From contig OZ038434.1 of NCBI GenBank assembly GCA_964036275.1, positions 31,458,947-31,522,946 of the forward strand: a DNA stretch of 64,000 nucleotides. The letters run 5' to 3'. Below are positions 20,603 to 31,900 of the stretch, piece after piece; position 1 is the first letter of the stretch, and each line of letters opens with the position of its first letter. This DNA is from Litoditis marina. Taxonomy: Eukaryota; Nematoda; Chromadorea; Rhabditida; Rhabditidae. The translations under genes and the position numbers were made by a program. The notes under the pieces are model-generated. The model had not been told where the DNA came from, did no database searches, and saw only the letters and a list, made by a program, of their open reading frames with translations.

Positions 20603-21670
20603 GGTACTGTAACGTGTGTGGAGCTGGCCTCAATCGCGAAGTACTCCTTTTTTCTTTAATAAAAGTGAGTATCCCTTTGATTCTTCATTAAAAAAATTGT
20701 TACAAAAGCATTGTAGGCCATGTGAAGTGACTACTTGTTCGAAAGTTAGCCGTTTTTAGTGGTGGTATGGCTAGTAGAATTCCATTTTGGAACTTCATTT
20801 TGTAGGAACCGCGAATTTCGTTAACCCTGCCACTTAACCGTTAACCCGGTTACTGTTAATCATCTGTCACACGGCGTTTAACAAAATACATTCAGTTTCT
20901 GTGAAGTCACAGGCAACCGAGGGATCGCCGCAACGCGTCGAATGGAGCGCGATTTCAATGCGCCGCAAAATTTTAATTTACGTGATTTCGATCGACGATC
21001 ATTATTCTATATAATTCTTCTCTCTCTTATACAAGAATAATTTTACTGTTTCATATCTACCATAAGAGTTATATAAGATGCATAGCTTTTCCTTATTATA
21101 GAGCTTTTCTTTATGCACCAAATCCGCACCAGCGCTTAGCACGCAAAACACGTCAGCGATGGGCGCTTTCCCGCAAAAATTCGCGTTTGAAAATTTCGAA
21201 ACCCGGCCGACGCACATAAGGCAACCCATTCCGAAAATTTAGCCGAGTTTAAACGCCGTGGTCATTCATGGAATTAGATCATGTTTCAAGTTTAATATTA
21301 TCAGCGAATGCAAAAGTCACTATTGGCGTAAAATTGTCTACGCTCGCTTGGAATTCGTTTATCTCATATTCTGTTCTACTCAGAAACACTTGTTTGCTAT
21401 ATAAATTCACTTCCCGAATCTCACTAGCACATTAGCGTCAGGTTATTTCTACTAGCCGGGTTTGGGTTTAGACAATGTACAATGTAGCTAGCATTACAAC
21501 GTTCTGACAGTAATCTGTTTTTGCAGTGCGTTATTTATTATTATTTTTTTTCAGGATCGGGCGTCGTTTGTCTTTCCGTTCGTGACATCGTCCGAATTGA
21601 TACGCACGGCAAGAAAAGGTCGATTTCTCTGGCGGATATTCTCCTCTTCCTCTCATGTGACGTTGAATAG
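20603..21670 (+). pseudogene. Possible two-exon fragment with Cys-x2-Cys motif
   Basis: Exon 20603-20668 follows TTTTGCAG and reads YCNVCGAGLNREVLLFSLIK plus V; exon 21555-21670 follows TTTTTTTCAG and contains SVRDIVRIDTHGKKRSISLA, then DILLFLS and a stop. The donor at 20669 (GTATCC) and the second acceptor are in matching phase. The CxxC pair suggests a zinc-binding stub. No upstream exon ending in phase 1 was found, so the N-terminus is missing. A remnant of a nematode transposon-associated gene is my best guess; the protein is not firmly recognised. Confidence 0.35.
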
Positions 21671-22749
21671 GAACTGTGTGACTGTATGAGAAGTAAGGTG
21701 TTGTTATCATTTGTAAAAGGTTTTTGTGGGGTAGAGGGAAAACGTACGATAATCTCAAGTAAACAAAGTGCAGTAGAGAGCATCATAACCTTTTTGAATA
21801 ATAATAATTGTTTACTTGAGATTATCGTTTTTTGGCTAATAAAACACCGAAACGATCGAACAAGTTCTTTTTTCTTCACCTAGAATATCATGTTGTCATG
21901 GACCAGTAAAGTTCGACTATTTGACAAATGTGTCTGGTTTTAGATGTAAGCACGTGAAAATTATTTTTTTCGGCAAAAAAGTGGCCCGTTTTTCAATTTT
22001 TCCTGGCTGTTCGGACAACTTTACTGGGGTATGCATTTTGTACGTGTACTATTGTCATTTTTGTCATAGGTGCAAGGGTGTGTAAGTTGATCCAATCTTT
22101 TGAACCTCTAATATCCCACCTATGACAGTTGACAGTTATCCTACTGTAAAATATCACTTAAAATAGGTTTTGTCTAGCGTATCATGTTTTCACTTTCCCT
22201 AGAAACCCTCTACAAGACTAAGTTATTTTGGAAGTTGTTGCTTATAATCATCCTGCACATTTTCTTCCTTGATCATGATGTTATTTCATTATATTCCAAT
22301 TAGTCTCTTTGCGTTCAAAAACGAACGGTTTGTTCGAAATGGGCAAACGGCTCGTTTCTGGATCATCCAAAAATGGCCATGTCCTTGTGATATAGCCGAC
22401 ATCGAGGGTGTCGCTGATGTTTCATGACCCTGCCTTATTTTGGATCATCTAACTTTGGTCTTCTCATTCACAATATTATTTGATGTCTTGATTTTGATGG
22501 AATAAAATAATTGTTATTATATTTGACTTCGAGATTTCTTGTGAAAGTCTTATGCCCCATTTATGGCGAAAATTCAAATTTTGAGTAAGAAATTGAAAAA
22601 ACATGAAAATGGACCGAATATGAGCATTTTAACTCATTTTAGTGAATTCTGCCAGATTTTTATCCTGCCTCGTCTTATATGGTATTCTTGCAAATGTTTG
22701 TTGATAATTTCGTGCTATTTCTCGCTATTTTTACATATTGCTGAAATTA
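21671..22749. other. Gene-free stretch with a hairpin
   Basis: GATAATCTCAAGTAAACAA and TTGTTTACTTGAGATTATCG near 21750-21830 form a 19-base stem around a loop of about 55 bases. No coding exon is supported. Confidence 0.5.
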
Positions 22750-22960
22750 CATTGAAAACTGAACGGCGATTTTGATAGAGAGAGATGGAGGAGGAAAGAC
22801 TTTATCGTTGGCAAGTAAACCCTAACTGTGCAATTCGTGATCTACAGTTGTGAAAGTCGTCATTTGGCCAACCTTCTTCCGACAGCGGCCGCATTGCGCG
22901 GCGCGGTAGCCGCAAAAGCGACGAACTGAAACTATTTGTCTGGAATTTGGAATGTAGTGA
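22750..22960. repeat. Dispersed repeat shared with 640-880
   Basis: Contains the TAGAGAGAGATGGAGGAGGAAAG block and the TTCCGACAGCGGCCGC block in the same order as at 640-880, with insertions between. Confidence 0.5.
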
Positions 22961-23297
22961 CGGGCAGAATTGTTTGCAAATCCGAAATGTTGGACCGATC
23001 GATCAATATAGAGCCACTTCATAGCGTTGAAAACATAGCTTGTAGGCGCTTTGACAACTACTTGTCGAAGTTTGAACGGTGTGCAGTGTGCTATTGTTTT
23101 GCTTTGTGGTAGTTTGAATAAATTATGTGGATCTCAAAAAAGCATTTGTGTTAATCTGTGGAGATTCTGGCTTCATAAAAACTCGTTTAAATTATTGATC
23201 TCCTGTTTTATATTCCACACACACGAAAGCTAATAACCTCTCACTTTACACTCGTTTTTTATACAAAATTTTCTTTTGGTCATAATATAATGATCTT

Positions 23298-23432
23298 CCA
23301 GCCGCTTCTTCTCCCAAAACCGCCGCCAGTTACCATCGAAGCATCTTGTCACGAATCGATGCCCTGAAGGATCGAACGAGAACATCAGTCAACAAACGTA
23401 CTGACAAGTGTGCCATAGAAATATTCATAAAC
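23298..23432 (+). pseudogene. Inverted stray copy of the last sphingomyelinase exon
   Basis: After a CTTCCAG acceptor, the plus strand reads ASSPKTAASYHRSILSRI and later VNKRTDKCAI. This aligns throughout with the last exon of the minus-strand sphingomyelinase gene (25994-26106), which reads ASFPKTAARYRRTTMSRL and later INIRTDDKCAI. In the gene a TAA follows CAI; here that codon is GAA, so the frame runs on. No other sphingomyelinase exon is next to it. It is an inverted, partial duplicate about 2.6 kb from the original. Confidence 0.7.
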
Positions 23433-23545
23433 ATCGTTTTCTTCATTGAAATAGCAAATACCTTGTCCAGTATAGCCGTCGCCAACAGAAATGCGGAAGG
23501 GTACTGTACATCTCGCTTTCTGATGTGTAAAAAATTAATTCTATA

Positions 23546-24486
23546 ACATATCCAAAATTCAGCCATTATAATGGTTTTTTGCTCGATCCCGGCGCAAGCC
23601 CGGCGCAACCCGGCAAGCCCGGCGCAACCCCGCAAATTCCGTATTTGACATTAGTTTTTTCTGAAACTTACATATGTTGTACAACTCTACTAGTTCTATT
23701 ACATATCCAAAATTCAGCCAATATAATGGTTTTTTGCTCGATCCCGGCGCAAGCCCGGCGCAACCCGGCAAGCCCGGCGCCACCCCGCAAATTCCGTATT
23801 TGACATTAGTTTTTTTCTGAAACTTACAAATGTTATACAACTCTATTAGTTCTATAACATATCCAAAATTCAGCCAATATAATGGTTTTTTGCTCGATCC
23901 CGGCGCAAGCCCGGCGCAACCCGTTGACATTAGTTTTTTTCTGAAACTTACATATGTTATACAACTCTATTAGTTCTAAAACATATCCAAAATTCAGCCA
24001 ATATAACGGTTTTTTGCTCGATCCCGGCGTAAGCCCGGCGCAACCCGGCAAGCCCGGCGCGACCGCGGAAATTCCGTATTTGACATTAGTTTTTCTGAAA
24101 CTAACATATGTTATACAACTCTATTAGTCCTATTACATATCCAAATTCAGCCAATATATTGGTTTTTTGCTCGATCCCGGCGCAAGCCCGGCGCAACCCG
24201 GCAAGCCCGGCGCAACCCCGCAAATTCCGTATTTGACATTAGTTTTTTCTGAAACTTACAAATGTTATACAACTTATTTAGTTCTATAACATATCCAAAA
24301 TTCAGCCAATATAATGGTTTTTTGCTCGATCCCGGCGCAAGCCCGGCGCTGGGGCAACCCCGGACATTCCGTAATTTACATTGTTTTTTTCTGAAACGTA
24401 CATATGTTATACAACTCTATTAGTTCCATAACATATCCAAAATTCAGCCAATATAATGGTTTTTTGCTCGATCCCGGTGCAAGCCC
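23546..24486. repeat. GC-rich satellite array, about 150-bp unit
   Basis: Seven units begin CATATCCAAAATTCAGCC at about 23548, 23702, 23858, 23982, 24136, 24289 and 24430. Each combines an AT-rich half with a core of repeated GCCCGGCGCAACCCGGCAAG. Most units are 153-156 bases; one is shortened to about 125. The minus strand of the core carries five or more GGG runs separated by 6-8 bases. ORFs over it are repeat frames. Confidence 0.9.
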
Positions 24487-24930
24487 TCTACAAAGAAAAA
24501 GAAGTTCGAAACCCCGGAACAGCGAAAGGCCGGATTTCTCGCCAGACAATCGAAACGAGACGCCGCCCGAGCTGAGGTCACCGACCAAACTACAATTCCT
24601 ATTATCGCTGATGCCAACCTCCCAACCGAAATGGAGGTAACTGAACGATCCAGAGATAACGTTCCCATTTCTCCAATGATTGATGTGTATCCACTTCCTG
24701 AATTGTCCGAATCATTCGCTTTGTCATCTCCAACCGTAGAACCTGTCGAAACCGTTCCGGTTGAAACTCCTAACTTGGTTGCTCCTGCTGATTTGCCTGT
24801 GCCTTCTTCCTCTACAATTGACTCATCTGTACTCTCTCAGTCTCAAATAGTTTTTCCTGGTGGCTATAAACTACCTGCCGGTTTTATTGTTCCTCCTGAC
24901 TTTGTGTTTAAAGAATCCGTCCCGCTTTAA
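24487..24930 (+). CDS. Element-encoded protein fragment, acidic Pro/Val-rich
   Basis: The frame is open from the satellite junction and lacks its own N-terminus. It begins PSTKKKKFETPEQRKAGFLA with a basic, probably helical stretch, continues into a low-complexity Pro/Val/Glu/Ser region (ESFALSSPTVEPVE...) and ends at TAA 24928-24930. A Met codon at 24631 could start a shorter protein. The composition recalls the first 110 bases of the window. Not recognised as a known domain; most likely part of the inserted element rather than a host gene. Confidence 0.4.
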   Translation, partial: STKKKKFETPEQRKAGFLARQSKRDAARAEVTDQTTIPIIADANLPTEMEVTERSRDNVPISPMIDVYPLPELSESFALSSPTVEPVETVPVETPNLVAPADLPVPSSSTIDSSVLSQSQIVFPGGYKLPAGFIVPPDFVFKESVPL

Positions 24931-25347
24931 TTTTGACTTTTGAGTTAACAAACTGACCCTATGGCAAATGAAAAACCATTATCAAAAATATATACTTTTG
25001 TACCCCTATCTTGCTTCGTTTTCTCAGAAAAGCGGCTTACGTAATGACACCGATAGGGGAGTTGCGTACGGGGTATGCTTAAAATAGCCTATAGAAGTGC
25101 GAAAATGATTTCAAAACACTCAATCACATACGAATACACAATTAGGGACTAAAAATGGAAATAAATCTGGATGTAAATAAACCAAGTCAAGTTGCGTCAC
25201 ATTGAAAATGTTCATGTCCCCTTCTTTATTGCTTGATGTTATGCAAATTTTACAAATTTTCAATCAGAAAGTTTTTTCGGGGTATATGGGAAGACATTAG
25301 GAATCTTTTTTGAGCTTTTTAAATTTTTCGTGAAACTCAAATTACAG

Positions 25348-25533
25348 CGGAACGGTTTCTTTAACCGGAAAATTCTGGATACTGTTGTCGCTTTAAATGA
25401 GATGTACGAGAATGGTGTTTCTATTAGAGATAGGTATGAGTATTTCCGCTCTGTGTGTTCAACTGACCCAACCATTGCTGCAGCTATATCTCAGTCGTAT
25501 TTTGATGTTTACGGTTTCCGATACCATGTCTAA
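25348..25533 (+). CDS. Element-encoded C-terminal segment
   Basis: After an AAATTACAG acceptor the frame reads RNGFFNRKILDTVVALNEMY and ends PTIAAAISQSYFDVYGFRYH-V with a stop. The pattern P-I, IS, F, Y, FR, H also ends the fragment at 24-254. The donor that would join it to the block at 24487-24930 is not clear. Function unknown. Confidence 0.4.
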   Translation, partial: RNGFFNRKILDTVVALNEMYENGVSIRDRYEYFRSVCSTDPTIAAAISQSYFDVYGFRYHV

Positions 25534-25743
25534 CGCGACAATTTCGGCTACAATAACTTGACCTAGGTGCTCATCATCATTCGTTCTATTTTAAGTTCTA
25601 GAATACTGTTTTCGTGTATTTTTTGTTAAAATCCATTCATCACGTATGTTTTTCACGCTTTCATTTGCGTAATAAATCATCATCAATCTTGATTTAATTG
25701 TTGTTGATGTAATTCTACATGGATAATGAATTATTATTATGAA

Positions 25744-25800
25744 GCCGGCAAGCCCGGCGCAACCCCGGAAATTCCGTATTTGACATTAGTTTTTTTCTGG
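25744..25800. repeat. Satellite remnant beyond the insertion
   Basis: GCCGGCAAGCCCGGCGCAAC followed by the GAAATTCCGTATTTGACATTAG block is the continuation of the unit interrupted at 24487. Confidence 0.85.
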
Positions 25801-25993
25801 GGCTATATAGATAAATTTACTGAAGTATGAACAAAACTAAGGTTTTTTGTCGATGTCAGTTGACAATGACCATAAATAAGAGAATAAGGACATATTTATA
25901 TGTACACTTGTGGTGTAGTTACAAGTTACAAGTGTGAAAACAATTATTGTGCTTTTTCAACAAACTGAAACGAAATCAGGACATGTTCATTAT

Positions 25994-28900
25994 TTATATG
26001 GCACACTTGTCATCAGTACGTATGTTTATCGAGTTTCTCATTCGTTCTTTGAGCCGTGACATGGTGGTGCGACGGTAGCGGGCGGCCGTTTTGGGGAAGG
26101 AAGCGGCTGGAATAAAATATTTAGTAAGCGAAAAGTTAAGTTGTAGTTTGATTTTGAAGTTTGAGCAACAGTGGGTGAAATGATAACGATCAGGAGAGAA
26201 AAATGTCTCGTGTAGGCGTTGTAGCTTATAGTTTAATGCCTGCATTTGAAAGAGGAAGCGGCTGGAACTATCCATACGCAGTGATTCGAGTTGACGTCTG
26301 TAGTTTGTGACTCAAACCAGGAATGATAAATGTGTAGTTTGATCTATGTAGTTTGAGCAAGGAAGCGGCTGGAATTAAAATTGTATGTTTTGAGAAAACA
26401 TAAGTTCGTAGTTGGATATCTGTAGCTTGAGAGTCAGAGGAGCTGAAATGATAGATTTGTGGTTTGATCTTTGACGTTTGAGCGACAGTGGGTGGAATCA
26501 TAATGATGAGAAGAGAAAAATGTTTGGATGTAAACGTTGTAATTTATACTTCGATTTCTGCAGCTCGGGAGAGGAAGCAGCTGGAATTTTTCTGACATCG
26601 TGTGAGAAAACGTAGTCTAAGGTATTACTGAATAACTGGCTACAATTGAAGCGATATCGGTCGTGATCGAGTCATTTGTATATTTTGAACTCTATAAACG
26701 CCATATCGTCCAAATTACCGAAATGACATGAGATCAAATTTTAAACACAGCGAATAGGGCCACCACATACATCATATAGAAACGAGGTAGACAAGAAAAA
26801 GCTGGAGTTTGATCTCTGTAGTTCATACCTTTCTCGGGACACAGCTTATCGCTGTGGTGAAACTGTTTGCAGTCGCAGAGGAAACCCAGGCGACAGTTCT
26901 CGTCACAGCCATTCAGGCCGTCATAACTGGTGCGACGGTAGTAATTCCTGAGAAATATTGATTTATCGAAAGGCTAAAGATCAAAACGATTTTTTTTCCA
27001 GAGAGTTGGTAGAAAATTGAAATACCATCCCAGCTGGTGCGGCGGTAGTGGATTCTGGAAAATTACTGACAAGTTTAAAAATTAATATGGTTTTTTTTTG
27101 AAAGGTATTTCGACTATTTTGTAAACTTCTTTATCGAGTTCCACCTTTGAGCATTATGAGCAGTCAGTATGATGGAAATTCGAGGTATGTTGTAGAATTG
27201 AAGGAACATTTTGATGGAAATGAACTCATGTACCACTTCTCTGTCAAAAACCAAATTTTCGAATAAAAAAACCAATTTCGTAGTTTTCGTGCTCAAGAGC
27301 TACCGTGCCTTTAAAGAGAGTAATCTTGCTTAGCATATTAAATAAGAACAAACTGGTGTTCTGCCCGGAAAATAATTAAAATAATACTTACTGTCGATAT
27401 GTGTCAAATAGGGTTTGGTTTTTGGCCATTCTGCCTATCAAACCATTCCATTCGGCCGGGGTCTGCGATTTGAGGCCTGAAAAAGTCAATATTCACAATA
27501 ACTAATTCACTTGGATGACAAATCGACAAGGTGTATTTGGGGAAAGATCCTATTCAGTGATTGCGAAACAAATACTTACCTATAGGTACAGTCTCGCATA
27601 TTGTGCAGTCACCAGCACGCTTATGTACCGAAGACATGTGTCCGTACACAGCAAGAACAGAGATATACAGTACCCTCCCGCCTTTCCGTTGGCGACGACT
27701 ATAGTGTATACGTTTCGGTCAGAAAGCATCAAACTACAAACCCAGCAGGATTAAGGCACATATATCTTATGGGCTTGCTTTGAATAAATCTCTGATGTGT
27801 TCGTGGGTGAACTTAAACACAAAACCTACGTGTCCTACGTGTATATGTTCCACATTTTTCATGCTGCCAGGGTCTTCAAAATCATACGAATTCTCGTTGT
27901 TTTCGTTCAGATTTGTACGTTTTTCTTATCAATATCAGCTCTAGAATTCAAATTGGTTCTGTGTACCGAATGACAAATATCACCCTGTTCTCACGTGTAC
28001 TAGACTGCACTCAAATCAGTGTTCAGTTTCAACTGACCGCAAGTCTGATAAAAAAAACGGGGTGCATTGGTGTAACAGTAGTGGGTAGATTATATTGATT
28101 CATATAAGTTTACAGTGTGGAGTAATAGGGACGATCTTCGATTTGAAAACCAACAGAATTGAACTACCAACTTAGTGGGGATAGAGCAGCATGAACCGTT
28201 TACGCTCGACAGTCGAGAGTGAGCCCTACCGCGGTCGCTGTAGCGAAAACAGTAGGGTTGTTAATCGAGTTCAAAATTTCGAGTTTTCGAGTTTTCGAGT
28301 TTTGGGAAATTTCGAGTTTTCGACTTTTCGAGTTATCGAGTTTTCGAGTTTTGAAAAATTTCGAGTTTTCGAGTTTCCGAGTTTTCGAGTTTTGAGAAAT
28401 TTCGAGTTTTCGAGTTTCGAGTTCGACTCAACTCGAAAATTCTCGAGTTTTTTCGAGTCGAGTCGAGTTTCGAGTTCAACTTTAACAACCCTAGAAAACA
28501 GGCTGAAACGGTGAGATTCATATTTGCTGTGTGTATGTAGTTTGATCTTTGTAGGTTTGACGTGTCATTCTTTTCGGAAATGAAAAGTAACCCACCATAG
28601 ACAGCATTTGCACTCGAGTACAGCGTTTTCCATATGGGATTCGAGGGACTCGCATTGTTTTCGGTCAAGTTGAAGAATCGTTCCTCGAAGTCCATTACTT
28701 GCTGAAAAAAACTTGTCCGTAATGAGATGTAATAGCACTTGTATTTAGAGGACTCGTTACTGATACTGTTCTCATCTCACCACAAAGGTGGAACTTCTTT
28801 TTCTTCTCCCACAATTGACGTTCAAGAAAAGGATTTTTCCAATGTTTTCTTCCGAATGCCTGTATTTCGAAATTTCTGCTTTTTCTGCGTTCAAATAGAG

Positions 28901-31900
28901 TTTAAATATGAGTTCTCTCAAGATTTCGATTTCGACTCACATAACTAGATCCGGGATAGTTGCCATCTATCGTATATACCCGATAAGCTGGGAAGAATGC
29001 GGAGTAGGTGGTTAGGGAGGGGGCGGAATAGACTACGGAGGTAGGGCGGGAGGTAGAGTCATGGAAAACATTTATTACATAAACAGTTGACACAAAAAAT
29101 TTACAAGCTTCAGTCTTTACATCGAAATGTTATAACCAGAAGTAAACGCGGACAATCCAAAATTGAGTTTAGTGTAGAGTGTGGAGTTGAAATGTCTGAA
29201 GTGTGACTGTGACAAGTTCAAACTAGAAAGACTCTTATCTTTCTGGTGCTGTCCCCGAGAAAGCTCCAAAACGTAATATTTCACATTTTGTTGTTCTGTA
29301 ATTTAACGCGAAAATATTCTTTTTCGTAACCACCATACCTCAGGATTCTCGTAGATCATGTAGAATCGTTCCGAATGGGTGTGACCGAAGAACTGGGCGA
29401 CGATTGTGTTTTGGAATCTGAAAATAGAATCTCCGGGATATTATTCTTTAAAAAATACAACTTGGTTTTAGGCACTTCTAAACTTCAACATGAATGATTA
29501 GGTTTAAAGTAAACGAGCTCGAGTTATTGATTATTATTTTACCGAACGACGTTTCACACTGATCGTAATTTCAGCCGAGTATGATTACAGACCAAACTTT
29601 TGCCATTTCCTATGTACCAGTTAAATCGGTGGACATGAATTAGAAAATCAATACCTATTGACTACATTGTAGTAGTTGATGGCCCATCCCTCGAAGGACT
29701 CGCCGTTGCTGCCAGTCACGTGCGAAATGATGTGTACCTTAGAGAAACATTAAACTTTGTAATTATGTAGATGATGCTCATGGAGCTAAAAGTTGCTTTT
29801 TCAATGCAAGCCTGTACTGTGTACGTTTCCCGCACTGTGTACGTTTTTTTACTGTGTACGTTTGTACTGTGTACGTTTTTTATTGTGTACGTTTCTGTAA
29901 CTTGATCCGGCTTCCTTTCTATGGAAAATCGTAAATTATGTCGGTTACCGAGATGAAGTTCCTAAAACCCCGTTTGGTTATTTCATGCTTCTATTAAAGT
30001 AATTTATATTGCATGCTCTGCGCCGTTCAATTTATACAACACGTTTTTTGAAGATATTTGAACTTACCGCATCTCCCGCATTTTCAGCGTCAGTCAATTG
30101 TTCAATTAGCCACGTCATCGAACCGTCTGGATCGGTCTGGTTGATGTACATCCAGCTGAAACCAAACGGTTACTTCCTACGTGTTGTATTATCCTCAACG
30201 TGCATGAATAAACATAATTGACCTGAAGGGCTCTTTTCAGAATAGGGTTATATGTTGAGCATTGTGCTTGTATTTGTAGTTTGATTCAGTTGATTTTTGG
30301 TCGAAGTCAGCACATTTTGACGTGTATTTAGATCAAACTACAACGGAGATACGATCGTTGCTTATAGTTCCTTCCACCCACTCATAACCCTCTAAAAGTT
30401 TGGCATGTTGGCGTCGTTGGATTTTCCTCAAACGTCGGTAGTTATTTCTGCACCATTACTACTACTAACGCTAGGAATTTGGGATCAAAATAATGAATTT
30501 CCTCTGAAAAAATCCTCCTGAATATTGGACGGCTCACTGTAGAAGGACATCGATTGGTGAAACAGAGTATATATGCGCTAACAGTTTTGAATATCACTCG
30601 GTTGGGCCAGTAACAAGTCAGAACTCACAAGTTATTGCTGTCTCCAAATACATTGTTTAGCGAAATGATGCGAAGTCCAGGATACGGATTCACCATGTAA
30701 CAGCCGTTGCTGAAACAGAGAAAAGTGAGAAGAGATAACAAGGATTTTATCGACTCTAGGATGTAGAACTTCATCTCAACTTTCCTTCACGCATTGTCAA
30801 ACCCTTGAACTTGCACTAAACTTGTGAAAGTTGTAGCACACGTAAGGGTGGTTGGCACAGTTACCTATAACATTTTGGTAGCTGATTTGAGCCCCTTGGT
30901 TCAAAAAACTGAATTTGTATTACCAGATTAAGAATGTCCACGAAACTAACTATTTCAGTGTTTTGTGTTGGTCCTCTGGTACCCATCCGTGCCAAGCGTC
31001 GGCCATACTCTCGTACAGCCAGTCCATATGGTACTCGCGGGGAACCGAGTGCGGCGCGATGCTGGAAATTTCTAGGAAAAATTTTTCGATAGCGAGTTCA
31101 ATATCCCATTTTCGTTGGAAATTTACGGAAACGCAAAAGTTGATATGTTCTTCGCTCTGAAAAACCGTTGCAACTTAAAATACCGCACTCGCCAGTTTTG
31201 CAACTTAAAATACCGGGGTCAGCCAGATTTCGCCTGTACTGTGTGAAATTCATGAAAAAAATTGAAATTGAAATTTGCCAGCGTTTTCACAGCGTGAGAT
31301 CATTCAAAGTACAGTAGAGCCATTTATGAGACAAATATATATTGTTAGACAGACTCTCACTTTGCGATAAGGATGACCACACTTTAGGCTTTTCAGGCAG
31401 TTTATGATTTTTGATGAACCTTTCCAAAATTTGTGCTGAGACCGAAAGAAATGTTACACGTCATGAAAATACAGTTTCTTGAAACTATCGTCTTGAACAT
31501 ACTTATCGATCGGCACACCCTCGTGGTTTCCGACAGCAAAGTAGACGGGAATGTTTGGTAGATGTCTGGAAAACATAATGTAGTTATGGGGACTGACCAC
31601 ATCCTGGTACTCGGAACTGAGGGTCAAAACGTGCACATCCTATCACAGGTTCACATTTTCACGTGACTACGAACCAACACGTACGTCAACTCACGATCTG
31701 ATGGTGTCCGAGACATTTTTGATCATTGCAGCGTGGGTGGTCTTCTTGTAATCCCAGTCGGCGTGCGACATCAGGTCACCCGAAACAACCACGTAGTCCA
31801 ACTGAAAGTATACCTCATTCTTGAAGAAAGTGACCAAAGTTGTAGTTTGATGTCGACACACGCCATTGAACATTGACCAATAGAAACGAGATCCACAGTG

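Larger units (their letters stand above)
24487..25743 (+). mobile_element. 1.26-kb insertion inside the satellite
   Basis: The satellite breaks at GCAAGCC just before 24487 and resumes with GCCGGCAAGCCCGGCGC at about 25744, so this segment has inserted into it. It carries two coding blocks (24487-24930 and 25348-25533) and ends ATGGATAATGAATTATTATTATGAA. The same 3' end occurs at 10776. A shared 3' end, an open 5' junction that starts inside a coding frame, and no terminal inverted repeats are what a 5'-truncated retroelement would show. Confidence 0.65.

Noticed and set aside
23546..24486. CRISPR-like array
   Set aside because: Units are tandem and contiguous, repeat and spacer parts are both conserved, and the genome is animal.
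31402..31636. Minus ORFs overlapping sphingomyelinase exon 9 and running past its ends
   Set aside because: The sequence beyond 31503-31565 has no family similarity, and the splice sites match those of the paralogue.
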